Shown: positions 43,530-56,100 of the stretch, in pieces | Layout of the letters: the number at the start of each line of letters is the position of its first letter | Numbering within the stretch: position 1 is the stretch's first letter | Origin: Corticium candelabrum | Lineage: Eukaryota > Porifera > Homoscleromorpha > Homosclerophorida > Plakinidae | Assembly (NCBI RefSeq): GCF_963422355.1 | Contig: NC_085089.1 | Coordinates: 5,690,279-5,754,278, forward strand | Reading direction: 5' to 3' | DNA: 64,000 bases | The notes under the pieces: generated by a model | The model's database searches: none | What the model was told of the DNA's origin: nothing | Seen by the model: only the letters and a program-made list of their open reading frames with translations | Position numbers and translations under genes: made by a program

Positions 43530-44794
43530 GTCGAGTCACTATATTTAATGTACAGAACAATTTCAGTGTGCCAGTTGATACATTCGAGTTGCAAATTTTG
43601 TTACCTATGTTTATCTATGTCAATATAGTATGTACACAAATAGAATTGTGTAAGGTCATGCAGTATCTGTTAATTAACACAAATTAATTAATTAATTCAA
43701 GTGAGATGCAGAAGATTGTGTGTACACTCAACATGGTTGTCATCATGATATCCTCCTACACATATACTGTATGTTCATATTTATAACCCGAGTCAGAGTA
43801 GCACAGCCGAGCGAGATTGAGATATTTGTCTGTGAGTATGTCTGTTAGTGTGTCTGTCTATAAACACGATAAAAATCAATATAAAATTTTAAAATATGAC
43901 GGTCTTGCCAAAAATAGCAGACGAGTTCAAAAATGGGTATTCAGGATCAAAGTCAAGGTCTACAAAATAAGAGCACACTTTATTATCTAGAAAGGGCTCG
44001 CATGCGAGTTGTAAGAGGTGTACTCCGAGGCGCTTCCAAGCAGTCGAATCACGACGTACAGCTACTAAAAACTGTTACCGTTGTATCTTCACCTCTTTTA
44101 TACTGATAAAGGGTACTGTACTGGTATTTCATGTGCAAGCTAGAAGTGACGTTTTTCACAGATTTGGTCTTGATGTTCTTTAGATATATACTATGTACTA
44201 TATATATACCAATCAATATATATATATATATATACCAATCAGAGATGTTGGGCGCATGTTTCCATGTGAAATTATTAAGTGCCCATCTCACATTAGCGCC
44301 GTTCTCTAATAACCACTTTCTATCCGAAGTCCGCAAAAAAATTAGTGCCGCGGCGATAAAAGGCGAATACCATATATGGTAAATCAAAGTATAATTATAC
44401 ATCCAGGTACAGCATCTTGAAAGAGATATTTCAAAATTTCGTGTAAACGCAAAACCAAATCAGATATCAACAATCACTTCCTTTCAAGATTAGATTTGTC
44501 ACCCCGCCATACCCGCCCACGACTATACATGTAAACGACCTTTGACGTTAGGTATCATTCCCCTCTCATTTACTATTGACACAAAAGACTTAGGCAACAA
44601 ATACTTCGAGAGAATTTCTCAAAAGATTCTTAAATTTGATCTAATGGCGCTCAGACACACTGCAATCATAAAGGCAAGTATATTAACACATAAACCAACC
44701 GTTTTTGAAAGTTTTCTGATATAAATTCGACAATTATTTGTAATCGACTCCAATGCAATCTTCTCAAATTTTGTCTATTTGTCGTTCATAGCAA
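43530..44794. other. intergenic region between unit C and the receptor kinase
   Basis: The first 500 bp are the tail of duplication unit C. The rest is AT-rich with a short (TA)n tract near 44216-44233. A 60-codon frame at 44542-44724 shows no recognisable features. No promoter element was identified with confidence. Confidence 0.5.
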
Positions 44795-47700
44795 ATGTCT
44801 TGGAGACCTACAGTAATGTCAACTCTCATCTTCTGTCTATGGCTGTCTGTTGAGCAAGGTGAAAGCTTCAACGGACGAAACCGAGAATTGCAAAACCGCA
44901 GTTCAAGAAAGATGCGATCTGCTGAAAGTGCGATGACAAGTAATCAAACTCAGTCTTTCATTTTTGATTCTGATAGAAAAGGATGGCAAACGTTCAACGG
45001 TTGAAAACAAAACGCAGCAATACTTACTAATGGTAACTGAACATGGAAACTCTCTCCCACCATCGTTCGAAGAGACCGATGTATTTCGAGGTTGGTTGTA
45101 TACTGTAGATACCAACTCATGGCAAATGCCTGACAAGTTCATGTCATTACCCAGAAAACCAGTAATGATTCAACTTTGCTCCAAGATTATTGCGTTAGAA
45201 GCAGTTGATATCAACAGTATCTTTCACTCAAAAATAGCATGGATATTTAACCCCGTTTTGTTCGTGTGGAAGCAAACACAATTAGACAGTGATAGTCTTG
45301 ACTGATCACGTATTTCCAACACAAATGGAATTAACGAAGTTATCGGAGTAGCAATTCAGCAGTTACAAACTAGTTGCCAGTGCAAGCAGTCTGCATTAAT
45401 CTTCTTACAAATGTTCACAGATGATTATCCTGGCATAAAGCAAACGATGTACGAAGTACGATGTGTAAAGCAAACGGGCATTGAAAGTTACGCGTGGATA
45501 AACGTCAACTCTAATTTTCCACCTATTTCAAGATTTCAACCTCCGCTGTTTTGCTCATGTTCAAACTGCATAGTACTTTATGATCCTGGTACAAAATTAT
45601 TATGGAAGTTTGAAAATGAAACTTGGACAAATGTAAGTACAATTCCTGACCATCTGCAACCTTTTCAAGACGTCTTGTCAAAATCATTTGGATGCGCATT
45701 CGCAAAAGAAACAAGAAGTTACCTCGTCTTTAACATACGCGACAAAACAGTACTAAATTTTGATTTAAATCGTAACACCTACTCCACTGAAACTGTTGGA
45801 GGCAACCTTCCTCATCGTTGGTACAAAAAGATTGTGTCCACCGTTGTTGAAACCCAATATAAGATCATCGTCTTCATTACTGATATTCGCCTTGATAAAA
45901 CGACAGCTTGGACTCTTACTTATGGAAACAGAGTTTGGATTTGGACAATTTGGCCAGCTCCTGACATTGCTCCTTCTGCACGATTTGATTCAACTTATGC
46001 TTTTAGAAGTCACGTGTTGACTGTTTGCGGAGGATACGATGAGTACAGTGTTAGTAATGAAGCATATTATCAGGAATCTTTGAGTGGAGTGGTCTGGAAC
46101 TTGGACCTAACAACTATGCGTTGGTGGCTTAAAATCAAAGGAGATATTTCGGACTTCGTTGACTACTACGGCAGTTGCTGGATAACTAATTCCTGCCTTG
46201 TAGCACTTCGTCCTAATGAAAAACAAGGCATGGAGGCATGGATTTACAATACTTCAGATAACTCTTGGAAGTCTTTGATATCTACATCTCTCATGAAACG
46301 ACGTTCCTTCATGTCCTTTGTGACAGTTAATGCAACTACTGCAATATCTTTTGGCGGAAAAGATTTAGTATCTCAGATGCTTTTCAATGAAACATGGATG
46401 TTGCATTTTTTGCCAAGTGTACATTGGAAGCGATCATTGGGAGATATACAGTTAATACCGTTCGACCTAGCCCACGCTTTAAACACGCAGCAGTCATGAT
46501 ACAGTCCAAACTGTATGTGTTTGGTGGAATGAATGTTGCCGCAAAATGTTTAGATGATCTGTGGGTGTTCGACTTGAACACAGAAGGATGGAAAGAACTG
46601 ACTCCTGTCAATAAACCACCCGATCTCTCTGACTTTGGACCTTGCATGTGTTCTGCTGCGTCAACACCGGGTCAGTTGCTTGTTACAGTAACATGTGATA
46701 TGCATAATTACTATGGAGCCAACAGTTGCAAATACCATCTTACAATGAAAACGTGGATGTTCATTGTACACCTTAAACTGTGGCATCTTATAGACTTTAC
46801 TCAAGGAAATGATAACGATAAACATAGATATTCGATAGAAAATGGAATTGTCTACTGGAAAGGATTTCTTCTCATGTATCACTCGTACGAAGTAAACATC
46901 AAATATTTGGCAGTCAGATGTCCAGCCGGATTTACCTCATCCAACATATCTGACCAACCTTGCACTTTTTGCAAAAAGGGATTCTACAGAGAGACCATAT
47001 TTTCTGATTCAGATTGTTTTGCATGTCCAAACGGCCTAACGACCATTAACGTTGGCGCTCGCAACATCACAGAGTGCACCGTCTGCGACGTAAATCCCTG
47101 CAAATACGGCAAGTGCGTACCTAATTTTAGCGAAAATACTTTGCGACCTGTCTGCCAATGTTACGTCGGCTACACCGGTTCTGCATGCCAATATCCTACT
47201 TACTACTTAATAGTAGCAGGACTCATTTTGTTTGCTGTGTTTGTCTCAGCGGGCGTTACTGCCTATTTATTAATGCTAAAAAGAAAAACCTTGAACGAGC
47301 GTGCTTTGCGAAGAGAAGTAGTCGCATTGACTGACGTCTGGCAAATTGATGAGAATGAGATGACGTCTCAAGAGATGATTGGATGCGGAGCATCCGGATC
47401 CGTTTACAAAGCTCTCTACAGAGATATCACTGTGGCTGTAAAGAAGATGGTGGCTGTCGGTTTTCCCAAATCTATAGAAGATTTCGAGACAGAGATAATG
47501 TTTATGAGAACTGTAAGACACAAGAATATCGTTCTCTTCATTGGTGCAGGAAAGTCACAACCTGGAGACGTTCCTTTTCTTGTCATGGAATATATGGAGA
47601 GAGGATCTCTAAGAAATGTACTATACGATGTATCAATTGATATCAACCATGAGCGTAAAAATGCCATGGATTCAGCAAGAGGTATGCATTTTCTTCACAC

Positions 47701-48016
47701 ATTGGAACCGCCTCGAATACATCGAGATCTGAAAAGCGATAATCTTCTGGTAAGCAAACACTGGATTGTTAAAGTGGCTGATTTTGGGTTGGGGAGGGCC
47801 GTTACCAATGATCTCAGAAGAAACGACAGACAGAAGATAGAACGTCAAAGTAGTTCTGACCCGGGACATATTCCACTAATTCCTCTACTTTCAAAAAGAG
47901 GGAACCTTTCGTTCGCTGGTGTTGGAACTGCAAGGTGGCGAGCTCCAGAGTTGACTCTACGACGGGCCTACCATACTGCAGTAGACGTATACAGGTATTT
48001 TGATCATCATCAAATT

Positions 48017-48073
<57 letters not shown>

Positions 48074-48719
48074 CTCGCGCGCGCGCGTATGTGCTTGTGC
48101 GTGAACTTGAAATAAGTCATCATGTAAAAATTGCCCAAGTGTTGGACCCTAACGGGGTTATGAAAACTTCAGAAAATGCACGAGTAAACACTCTCTAAAA
48201 CAAACAATTATTAATCAATTAGGAAACGCAAATTTTAGACATTTTTAAGGACACGGACGGCTAGACGGCATAAAGTAATAACAATTAAGTACATCTTAAC
48301 TTAGAGATAACGTCATCCAGTTTGCCTTTATCAGTACTCTGTACATTGTTGTCTACTGGTTTGATAAACTATCGACGACGGCGTTGCGAATATATATGTA
48401 AAAATTGTTTCTATAGTCTAATGCAATTCCCGCACCTTTCCTGATTTCAAAATAATCTTTGAAAATCTTGTACGATTACAATGACATTTGTGCTTACAGT
48501 TATGGAATTGTGTTGTGGGAAACATGGACAAGGCAGCTTCCCTTTGATCAATACAATTTCGACTATGAAGTAACAGATGCGGTGATTGACAAAGAACGAC
48601 CAGAAATTCCTCGAGATTGTTCACAGCCATTGGCCATGATTATGAAGAAATGTTGGTCTTCAGAACCGTCAAACAGACCAACATTTGGCCAAGTTATTTT
48701 GCAACTTCAGACTTTATAG
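44795..48719 (+). CDS. receptor-like kinase: Kelch-type ectodomain, Cys-rich/EGF, TM, TKL-type kinase
   Basis: Signal peptide MSTLIFCLWLSVEQG (ATG 44795 or 44816). The ectodomain has Kelch-like blades (WNLDLTTMRWWLK; PSPRFKHAAVMIQSKLYVFGG; DLWVFDLNTEGWKEL), then a GCC2/3-like cysteine module (CPAGFTSSN..., about 46919) and an EGF-like repeat (CDVNPCKYGKC...CQCYVGYTGSACQ, about 47087). A membrane span (IVAGLILFAVFVSAGVTAYL) precedes an intact kinase: GCGASGSVY loop, VAVKK lysine, HRDLKSDN, DFG, GTARWRAPE, then after intron 47995-48499 the segment YSYGIVLWETW. HRDLKSDN points to the TKL Ser/Thr class rather than tyrosine kinases. The ectodomain frame changes at about 44940-45000, at 45303 (TGA) and at about 46420-46500. 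Introns 44940-44976, 45289-45339 and 46417-46451 (37, 51, 35 bp; GT...AG, phases fit) would give one 1098-aa frame; otherwise these are lesions. Ligand unknown. Confidence 0.82.
48024..48090. repeat. (GT)n/(GC)n microsatellite in receptor-kinase intron
   Basis: GT array running into alternating GC/CG just after the donor at 47995. Confidence 0.9.
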
Positions 48720-48939
48720 ACCATGTAGGCGACATTAATACAGTCCATAACAGTCATGTATTAGTTCACATCAGATATATTGACTTGCACTAACATAGTA
48801 GAATTCATTGTACTGTTTGCGACTATTCAGTATCGTGTCCTACTTTATATTGTTGTATCTAACTTGAAACTGGTCATATTTGTAGCAAGTTATGTTGTTT
48901 TCAATCACAAGAATATCAAATTCTACAAAAATAGAGCTA

Positions 48940-48945
48940 AATAAA
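48940..48945 (+). terminator. poly(A) signal of the receptor-kinase gene
   Basis: AATAAA about 220 bp beyond the stop codon at 48719. Confidence 0.5.
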
Positions 48946-49142
48946 TACCTTTCTTTTTGATACGTAATACATTAAAGTTGTCTACCAAGAAAATGTATCA
49001 CATTGTGAAAAATACTACAGTCTATATATAGATAGAGTGCGGTTCTGGCGTACTTTTCTGACACACTGCAGAGTTTCTGCCAATATTTTAGAATGTCTGA
49101 CATTCGAATCCCACGCATAAAGCATCCTGATTGGACGGGTCG

Positions 49143-49331
49143 ATGCATGGTTGCTATTTTCTTTGGTTACTCTTGGCTTTTCATTTGTCCCAGACGCGCA
49201 CACCATCTGGCGCACGAAACGACACAAATGCAGAAGATATTGCACACCCTGTGTATACTACAGCGAAACTAGCTGATTTCTGCAATAAGCAGTCAACAAC
49301 AATTCTAGACAAATCGCCTGATGTACGTTGA
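49143..49331 (+). CDS. small secreted ORF or first exon with signal peptide (unrecognised)
   Basis: ATG at 49143 starts a 62-aa frame with a strong signal-peptide-like MHGCYFLWLLLAFHLSQT, followed by a hydrophilic part. A GTACGT donor-like site just before the stop (about 49321) would let it be exon 1 of a longer secreted or receptor protein. It lies downstream of, and in the same direction as, the receptor kinase, and may be a relic of a tandem paralogue. No family recognised. Confidence 0.35.
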   Translation: MHGCYFLWLLLAFHLSQTRTPSGARNDTNAEDIAHPVYTTAKLADFCNKQSTTILDKSPDVR

Positions 49332-49637
49332 CAGCACTCAATCACTCGACATCCGCAAATTTGTGCATGAGCTAGGAGTTAGCAAGTCTGCATCAGATCA
49401 ACAATCATATTTCTAGAACGTTTGTTGCCTCCTATTAGACAAATAACACTACAGTATATCACACTACGGTCAGTGCTGCCACGATATATTTGGCACCCCA
49501 GCTGAGCTGGTCCGAGAAAGCAAATATTGCTGCCACAAACGGGTCGGGACCAATTTTGACTGCCATAAATGGTGGCCCAGACTATGGTTGTGGTTGTGAT
49601 AGTTGGTCGGGGATTGCCGTAAATGGTTCTGGCCCCT

Positions 49638-49653
49638 AACCCTAGCCCTAACC

Positions 49654-49737
<84 letters not shown>
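49638..49737. repeat. short telomere-like tract plus (GT)n
   Basis: CCCTAACCCTAGCCCTAACC (49637-49656) is a near-perfect run of the animal telomere unit, directly followed by about 80 bp of GT repeats. Confidence 0.7.
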
Positions 49738-49740
<3 letters not shown>

Positions 49741-49971
49741 GACCAGCAATCGCTAGGGCAAGTTTTCGCGTACCAGTGCTATGACAGTTAGCGGAAGTTA
49801 TGTACTCAGGTCGTGTGCATGTGTCTATACCTGCTGCATGGATGTTTCTTTGCATGCCTTCCACTGTAATAGGCAGATCTAACCTTTGTGTATACCACAA
49901 GTGTCAGTGACAGCGAAGACGGTAAATCAAACATTTAGCTAACTTGTCAACAAAAGTGTAATGCACTGATA

Positions 49972-50050
49972 GAGTGTGCAAAGGCAAATGAGTGTGCGAA
50001 GGCAAATGAGTGTGCGAAGGCAAATGAGTGTGCGAAGGCAAATGAGTGTA
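49972..50050. repeat. 18-bp minisatellite
   Basis: Four tandem copies of GAGTGTGCGAAGGCAAAT with one substitution in the first, about 100 bp beyond the JKAMP stop codon. Confidence 0.95.
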
Positions 50051-50146
50051 ACCACATGCAACGAAGGAGGTACATACACAAAGACATCTTGGTTAATTAA
50101 TTCAATGCTAATTAAATAACATGGAAAGTATAGCTACACACACTAG

Positions 50147-53100
50147 TCAGTCTGTAAATTTCCTAGGATGGGTAAAGAATGCCATCAACATGTACAAAAT
50201 GACTGGAGCAGGAACCAGCAGAAAGTAAAGACTAGAAAGTTCTGTCTCCACGCCCCGTGTTATGGCAGCTATACTGTAGCCATATAACACACAATGGATT
50301 ATTAGGATACCCAAACTGTCACTGTTTTCAATAAGTTTCCTGGGAGTCTGCAACAGAGAAAGTACATTTTAGAGATCAAGTCATGTGATGCATCCACTAG
50401 TCAGTCATGGTTAATTAATTACCAAACGCTCAATACTTTGTTGCAGCAGCATCAAAGCTCATTTCAGTTTGTACGTCATAACTTTTGTTACATCATAGAA
50501 TACAAACAACAGTTTGATGCCACTTACCCAAACTCTTCAGTACCCTGGACAGCTGAGTCACAACTCTGGAATATTCCTACATGTATTAACAGACTTCGAC
50601 TCACAGACCCATGCACTGATCTTTCTGTGCCTCCGAAACTGCGGAATGGTTTTAAAAGTCGTTGATACCTCAGATGGACTATATATGAGTACACCTACTC
50701 ATTTACAGCATCAAACACTAGATGCAATTACACAAATTCCTAAAATTTTACTTTCCATAGATTCAAGGCAAGGCCATGGACAGTAAAGAGCAAGAACGAT
50801 CTGTGGCCCCTAAACTGGGCACGTTGTGCATGTGCATCAACTGATTGTTGTACACAGCAAAGTTGAGGTGAGTTCAAAGGCACCCTGTTCTGTTAAATAA
50901 GCGACATCTTAAGTCTGGTTCACAATATGACGCTGACGTTAACACTAATGCTGACGCTGAAATAGAAATGAATTCTACTCCAGCGTCGACATGGAGTCAA
51001 AACGGTCTTTTTGAAGTAGCTGAGCATCAGCGTCATATTGTAAACCAGGCTATATCGTACCATAATTTGCCCCTGTCTGCAGAGAATAGTCTCATAACGT
51101 CACTGCACATGTCAACAATTAAAACCTAATTCACGTGACTTATTAACATGTGTATGTACTGTGTGTTACATCACTTGGATTAGACGGTGCATGACTGCAC
51201 AGTCCCGAAAAGAAAAATGCTCAATAAACCACTTCATCACACAAAATTGTTATTACTTAATATGTATGCTATTACTTCCAACACTTGACACGAATATGAG
51301 CTGCGAAGATGTGTACAAGTCTTTCAGTGAAGGAAGGAAAGATATTTTGGTGGCAGTTTCAGATACAGTTTGATTGATGCTCATCAAAGAACTCTCACAT
51401 CAATGTCTCAATGGTCAAGACAACAATTAGCACATGACAAGTACCAAATCACCAACCTACAGGTAATGTCTCTTCATCACATAAATGCCCAACTATTTTA
51501 ATGAAATTTACTGAACATAATTTAAGTGGACATCCAAGCAACTACAGACCAAGTGTATGAGCAACAGATATACCATGATGCTAAGCTTACAAAGTTCATT
51601 TTTCTAATCATCAATGGCTTCGATGTTTATCATCATTATGGCAAACTACAATACACATCTAAAGCCCTGTCCTACACTTGCAACTGGATTGTGATCCGAC
51701 TGCAGCACCATCCACACTTGCAACTGGATCACGATAAATCCAATCCACAATGGGAGGTGGATTCGATCCGCATCGAATCAATCTGTTGAATTCAATTAGA
51801 AATAGTAGGCGTTACCTTCACGTACGCTATGAGTGTGGTTGGAACATCTAATCCTCCTCACTCATCTTTTCTCTCACTCACCTTGTGTCGCTGAATCAAC
51901 TCTTTCCACAAGCAAAGAACCCCACACGTACACATTGGTCATCAGTCATGTGATACCGAAAAAGAGGCAGAGGTAATCATTTTTAATGTGCAGTGTGGAC
52001 ACTTGCTATCCCGTTCGGATCACAATCAGATCGCGAACCATTCAGAATTTCTGGTCCAGTGTGGATATGGCTTAAGTTTCCATTCAATCAACTTACTGCC
52101 TGGTACATGTAGATAGCCAATGGACAGAAGCTGCCTATGTAGTTTACGTTAAATGTAAAACTTCTCACCTCGATGTCATTATAGTTCATGACTGCCGCCG
52201 TCGCCCACAATGTAAAAAATAAGAGTAAGTATGGGTATGAATAAACTACACACAAACACATACAACAGATTAACTAATATGATAGCCCAAACAGACAGCA
52301 CCACAACGACTCACATAAGAATCCACCCAGAACTGTGTGGACAACCACAAGAATTGGAATGGCATACAGTCCAAAGAAGAGTGGAAGAGTGCCGGACTTA
52401 TGAGATGAATACTTCACAGTGATTATCGGCCGTAGCAGCAAAAACATGACCAACGACCAAAAATAGTACGTCAGAACAATAGTGTACCTAGACTCACACC
52501 ACATTATACGTACAGCGGATGATGAGATTCAATAGAGAAAGATGCATTACAAGGGGTACACTGCTTCTTGAGTGCAATGAATGGTAGATATGTAATCAGG
52601 TTTTTTGGGGTTAAAGAACAGTGTGTACCAGTCGGAAAACCTCCTCACACCACATGACTTAACATCAAGTGAACCTAAACATCACGTGACATGTAACCAT
52701 TGTTAAGTTCATCACATAATATAGTAGATAGAAAACAAGGAAAACAAAAAAGGAGGAAGACAGATCTAAGATAGTTTGATTTTAGAAGGTATCTTGCCAG
52801 TCTGTTGTGGGCAAAAAGTAGATCAAATCGAAACAAACATGTTATACCGTATACGCCCATAATAACGCCCATACCGAAATAATGCTGCAGGTCAGAATTT
52901 CTGACCAAAAACGCCCATGTCCAAGTATATGCCCACAATATGCATTCGCAGAATAAGGAAAATGGTGTCCGAAGAACATCTGTCTCCTTTGTGTGTGCAT
53001 TTGATGAGCTGGTGTCAGTGTTGAGTGAAACTGCTTACCACTAGACTCATTTATTCGTTGCAATGATACTGATGCTGTTGACGGGCTTCAGCCAGACAAC

Positions 53101-56100
53101 TCTGGTTTACGCGTTTTAGTGTATAGTTTCTGCATGTATGCTGATGCCGTACGGATGCCAGTACATGTACCTTTGGCCTTGCAAATGGATAATTACAGGC
53201 ATTTGTAGTATTACAGTCTTTGAGTGTTTAGATTATGACTGGCCAAATGGCAGCATTTATATGACCATGTATATGCCTGTGACTAAAATAACGCCCGTGC
53301 CCTAGTATACACCCGGGGGGAAAGCATTTCTTTTCTATACACCCAGGGGTTATTATGGGCGAATGTATGTAGGCAGGTAAAGAAAGGTGAGTGTAAATAA
53401 ACAAAGAAATATTTGTATGTATATAAGATAGGAGCAAGTAGCCACTATAGGAAATACCATATCACTGCTTTTTGCTACATCCTGATGTAGACTGCAGTTT
53501 ACCAAGAGTCGGCATACCTTGAGGATTCACTGGCATTCCGCAAAATACAAGACGAAACCACCAAATCACAACTGTTCTTAAAGGTGTTGCAAGCATTGGC
53601 CTCTGCAAAACAACGTTCCACATAAAATTCTAAGCTTCTAGGCTTTCCCTGTGACAACACCATCATGGACACACTGTCTTGAGACACTATAGGTTATTGC
53701 TGCCTTTTTCTTGTTTTCTCCCAGTTTGTCCCGGCACCCAAGACAAAGTAGTTTGAAGTCTAGTCACAAAGTGTGTACTACTGAATGTCGTTTTTCTACA
53801 TCTGAGTTTGATGGCCCTTTGACGAAATAAACATGGATAGTCCTAATAGAAAACTACTGTGGACGCCATTACTGCTCGATGTCACTACACTTGATCCACT
53901 GTATCCCCTGTAGTTTCTTTCATGTCGATGGCTTGTGCATCCATTTGAAGCATATGCATAGCAGATGATAGTCTCACTTATCCTGCTTATCCCTGCCTAT
54001 ACCAGCACTCACTGTAGTATCTTAGTAACTATAGTATTTGTGTTCTATTATGGGAATCTGGCGTTCAATTATCCGAACTCAGCATTCAATTATCTGATTC
54101 AAGCAATCAATTATCCAAATTGGGCATTCAATTATCCCATTCAGGTGTTCAATTATCCATTGCTTACAGCTGTGCAATAACATGAAAAACTAAATACTAA
54201 AAACTAACATAGTCTGCAGTTTGGCAGCTGCTCAAATATCATCATTCATCAGCTGTCTAGACTCAATAATTTGTAATTAATCTTGAAGTTAGCGTAAATT
54301 AGTTAGCATCTGTGTTGTACATTTGCTTTGCACTGATCTTGGTGTCCCACTTTCCGTGGAGTTACAAGTGAACTAAATCTATATATTTATGAAGCTTTCC
54401 ATGGTGTAATCCACATACTTTGTAAGCCGCCTCCTTTGTGATACCATGCAACACCTCCATCTATGGATAAATGCGTCGTTGGTGGGTATTTAGCTAATCA
54501 AAGAGCTCGAATTTCACTCCTTATCGCCTTCCCACCTTGGTTGAATCAATCATGAGTATTGTTCAGCTGAAATGTGAGTAAACATCATAGAAAGACATCA
54601 TGTGCGCGGTATTCACTTTACATATCAGACTGAAAGAATTATTGCCATAAATTAGGTAATTTGGTAATTCTATGACAGAACCTTGTATAATTGAATGGCT
54701 GAGTCGGACAATTGAATGCCTGGATCAGATAATTGAATGCCGGCTTCAAATAACTGAATGCAAAATACTATAGTAACTATAGATATTAATGACCAGTATT
54801 TACCAGTCATTGTATTCACAAGAACATGTGAGTTGTGCTAATCCACTTTGTGTATTGCCTTCCCTTTTATTGGGCAATTCTCTATGTCTCCTCGCTACAC
54901 TCCCAACCCTGTAACAGCATGTAAGTATGACAACCAGACTCAGTCAAGCCAATTCTTGGTAAACCCTAGCTATACTGGAATGCAGCAAAAAGCACAGTAA
55001 CATGGTAAAGCATTAGCCAGTCATTGTGCAGATCAACTGTCGCTAATTACAAACAGACAAACAAACACTTCACAGAAGTCTCAACCATCATTATACCGTA
55101 TTTCTTCTAATACAGATGCATCCTTTTCCAATAATTTCCAATACAGTAGAACCTCACTAATCCGTACAGCCCTGTGCCATACCCCGTTCGGATTAGTGAA
55201 TTGTTCAAATTAGTGAATTGTTTGGATAATCAAAAATGCCAAAACCTGTAGCCTTGGAGGTCCAGACTTTGCCTCGGACACCCAGACCACTAGCACATTT
55301 ACCTATCTCTACACATACGTCATGTTTGTGGTAAAGGACACTGCTGCAACGACTACATGTACTTCTAAATAACGTGACAGTCAGGATTTAAAATAGTCAG
55401 ATACGGGCAATTGCTGAAAACTAGATAACCGCAGGCTGCCCAATAGGATCTGGGTACGCCAAAGGTAATTCGGATTAGTGAGAATTCGGATTGGCAAGGT
55501 CCAGATTAGCGAGGTTCTACTGTACGCGCAGTCCAGGCTCATTTTAATTAATAGATGCTATAAATGCACATGCTGCTGTTAACTGTTTAGTGGTAGCTCA
55601 GTCACTCAATAACATTTTCTAGTACCATATGTACTGTATGTGCTCTTGAGTCATTATGCTCATTGCTATATGAGGTTTGGAAAATAAAAGCCCACATTCC
55701 AATAATTTCCTACCTTCTAATACAAGCCCAGTCTGGACCATTCCAAACAATACAAGTGACGAGCTTGTATTAGAAAAATACGGTAAGCTTCTCCGTCAGT
55801 CCTTAAGAAACAAATAGCTACACAAACAGATAAATCAACAGATAGAAAGGCATTACAGAGTTGACCATCAAGATAGCTCTAGTAACTTCAAACATGTACA
55901 TTGTATAAGCTGCAAAGTGCATCCAAGGAGTTGCCATGTGTTATCCAATGCAGCAAGAAAAAAATCAAATAAGAGAAAAGCACAGCAAAAAAATAAAAAG
56001 GCAAACACATAGAAAAAACACAATCAGATAAATGAACAAAGCAAAGCAAGAGCGACCACACAATAAACTACAGGAATCGTATACAAACAAACCTTACCAA

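Larger units (their letters stand above)
40240..44020 (+). repeat. segmental duplication unit C
   Basis: The same gene order as unit B: upstream segment with GCCAGTTTACAGGTTGCTCAT, decayed fibrinogen-like copy, spacer, decayed PET117 copy and the ACCCGAGTCAGAGTAGCACAG downstream segment. Several indels distinguish it from A and B. Confidence 0.8.

Noticed and set aside
44542..44724. 60-codon frame upstream of the receptor kinase
   Set aside because: No signal or domain features, and the receptor's own signal peptide starts at 44795/44816.
49972..50050. Regular 18-bp direct repeats that might suggest a CRISPR-like array
   Set aside because: Units are strictly tandem with no spacers, in a eukaryotic genome; this is a minisatellite.
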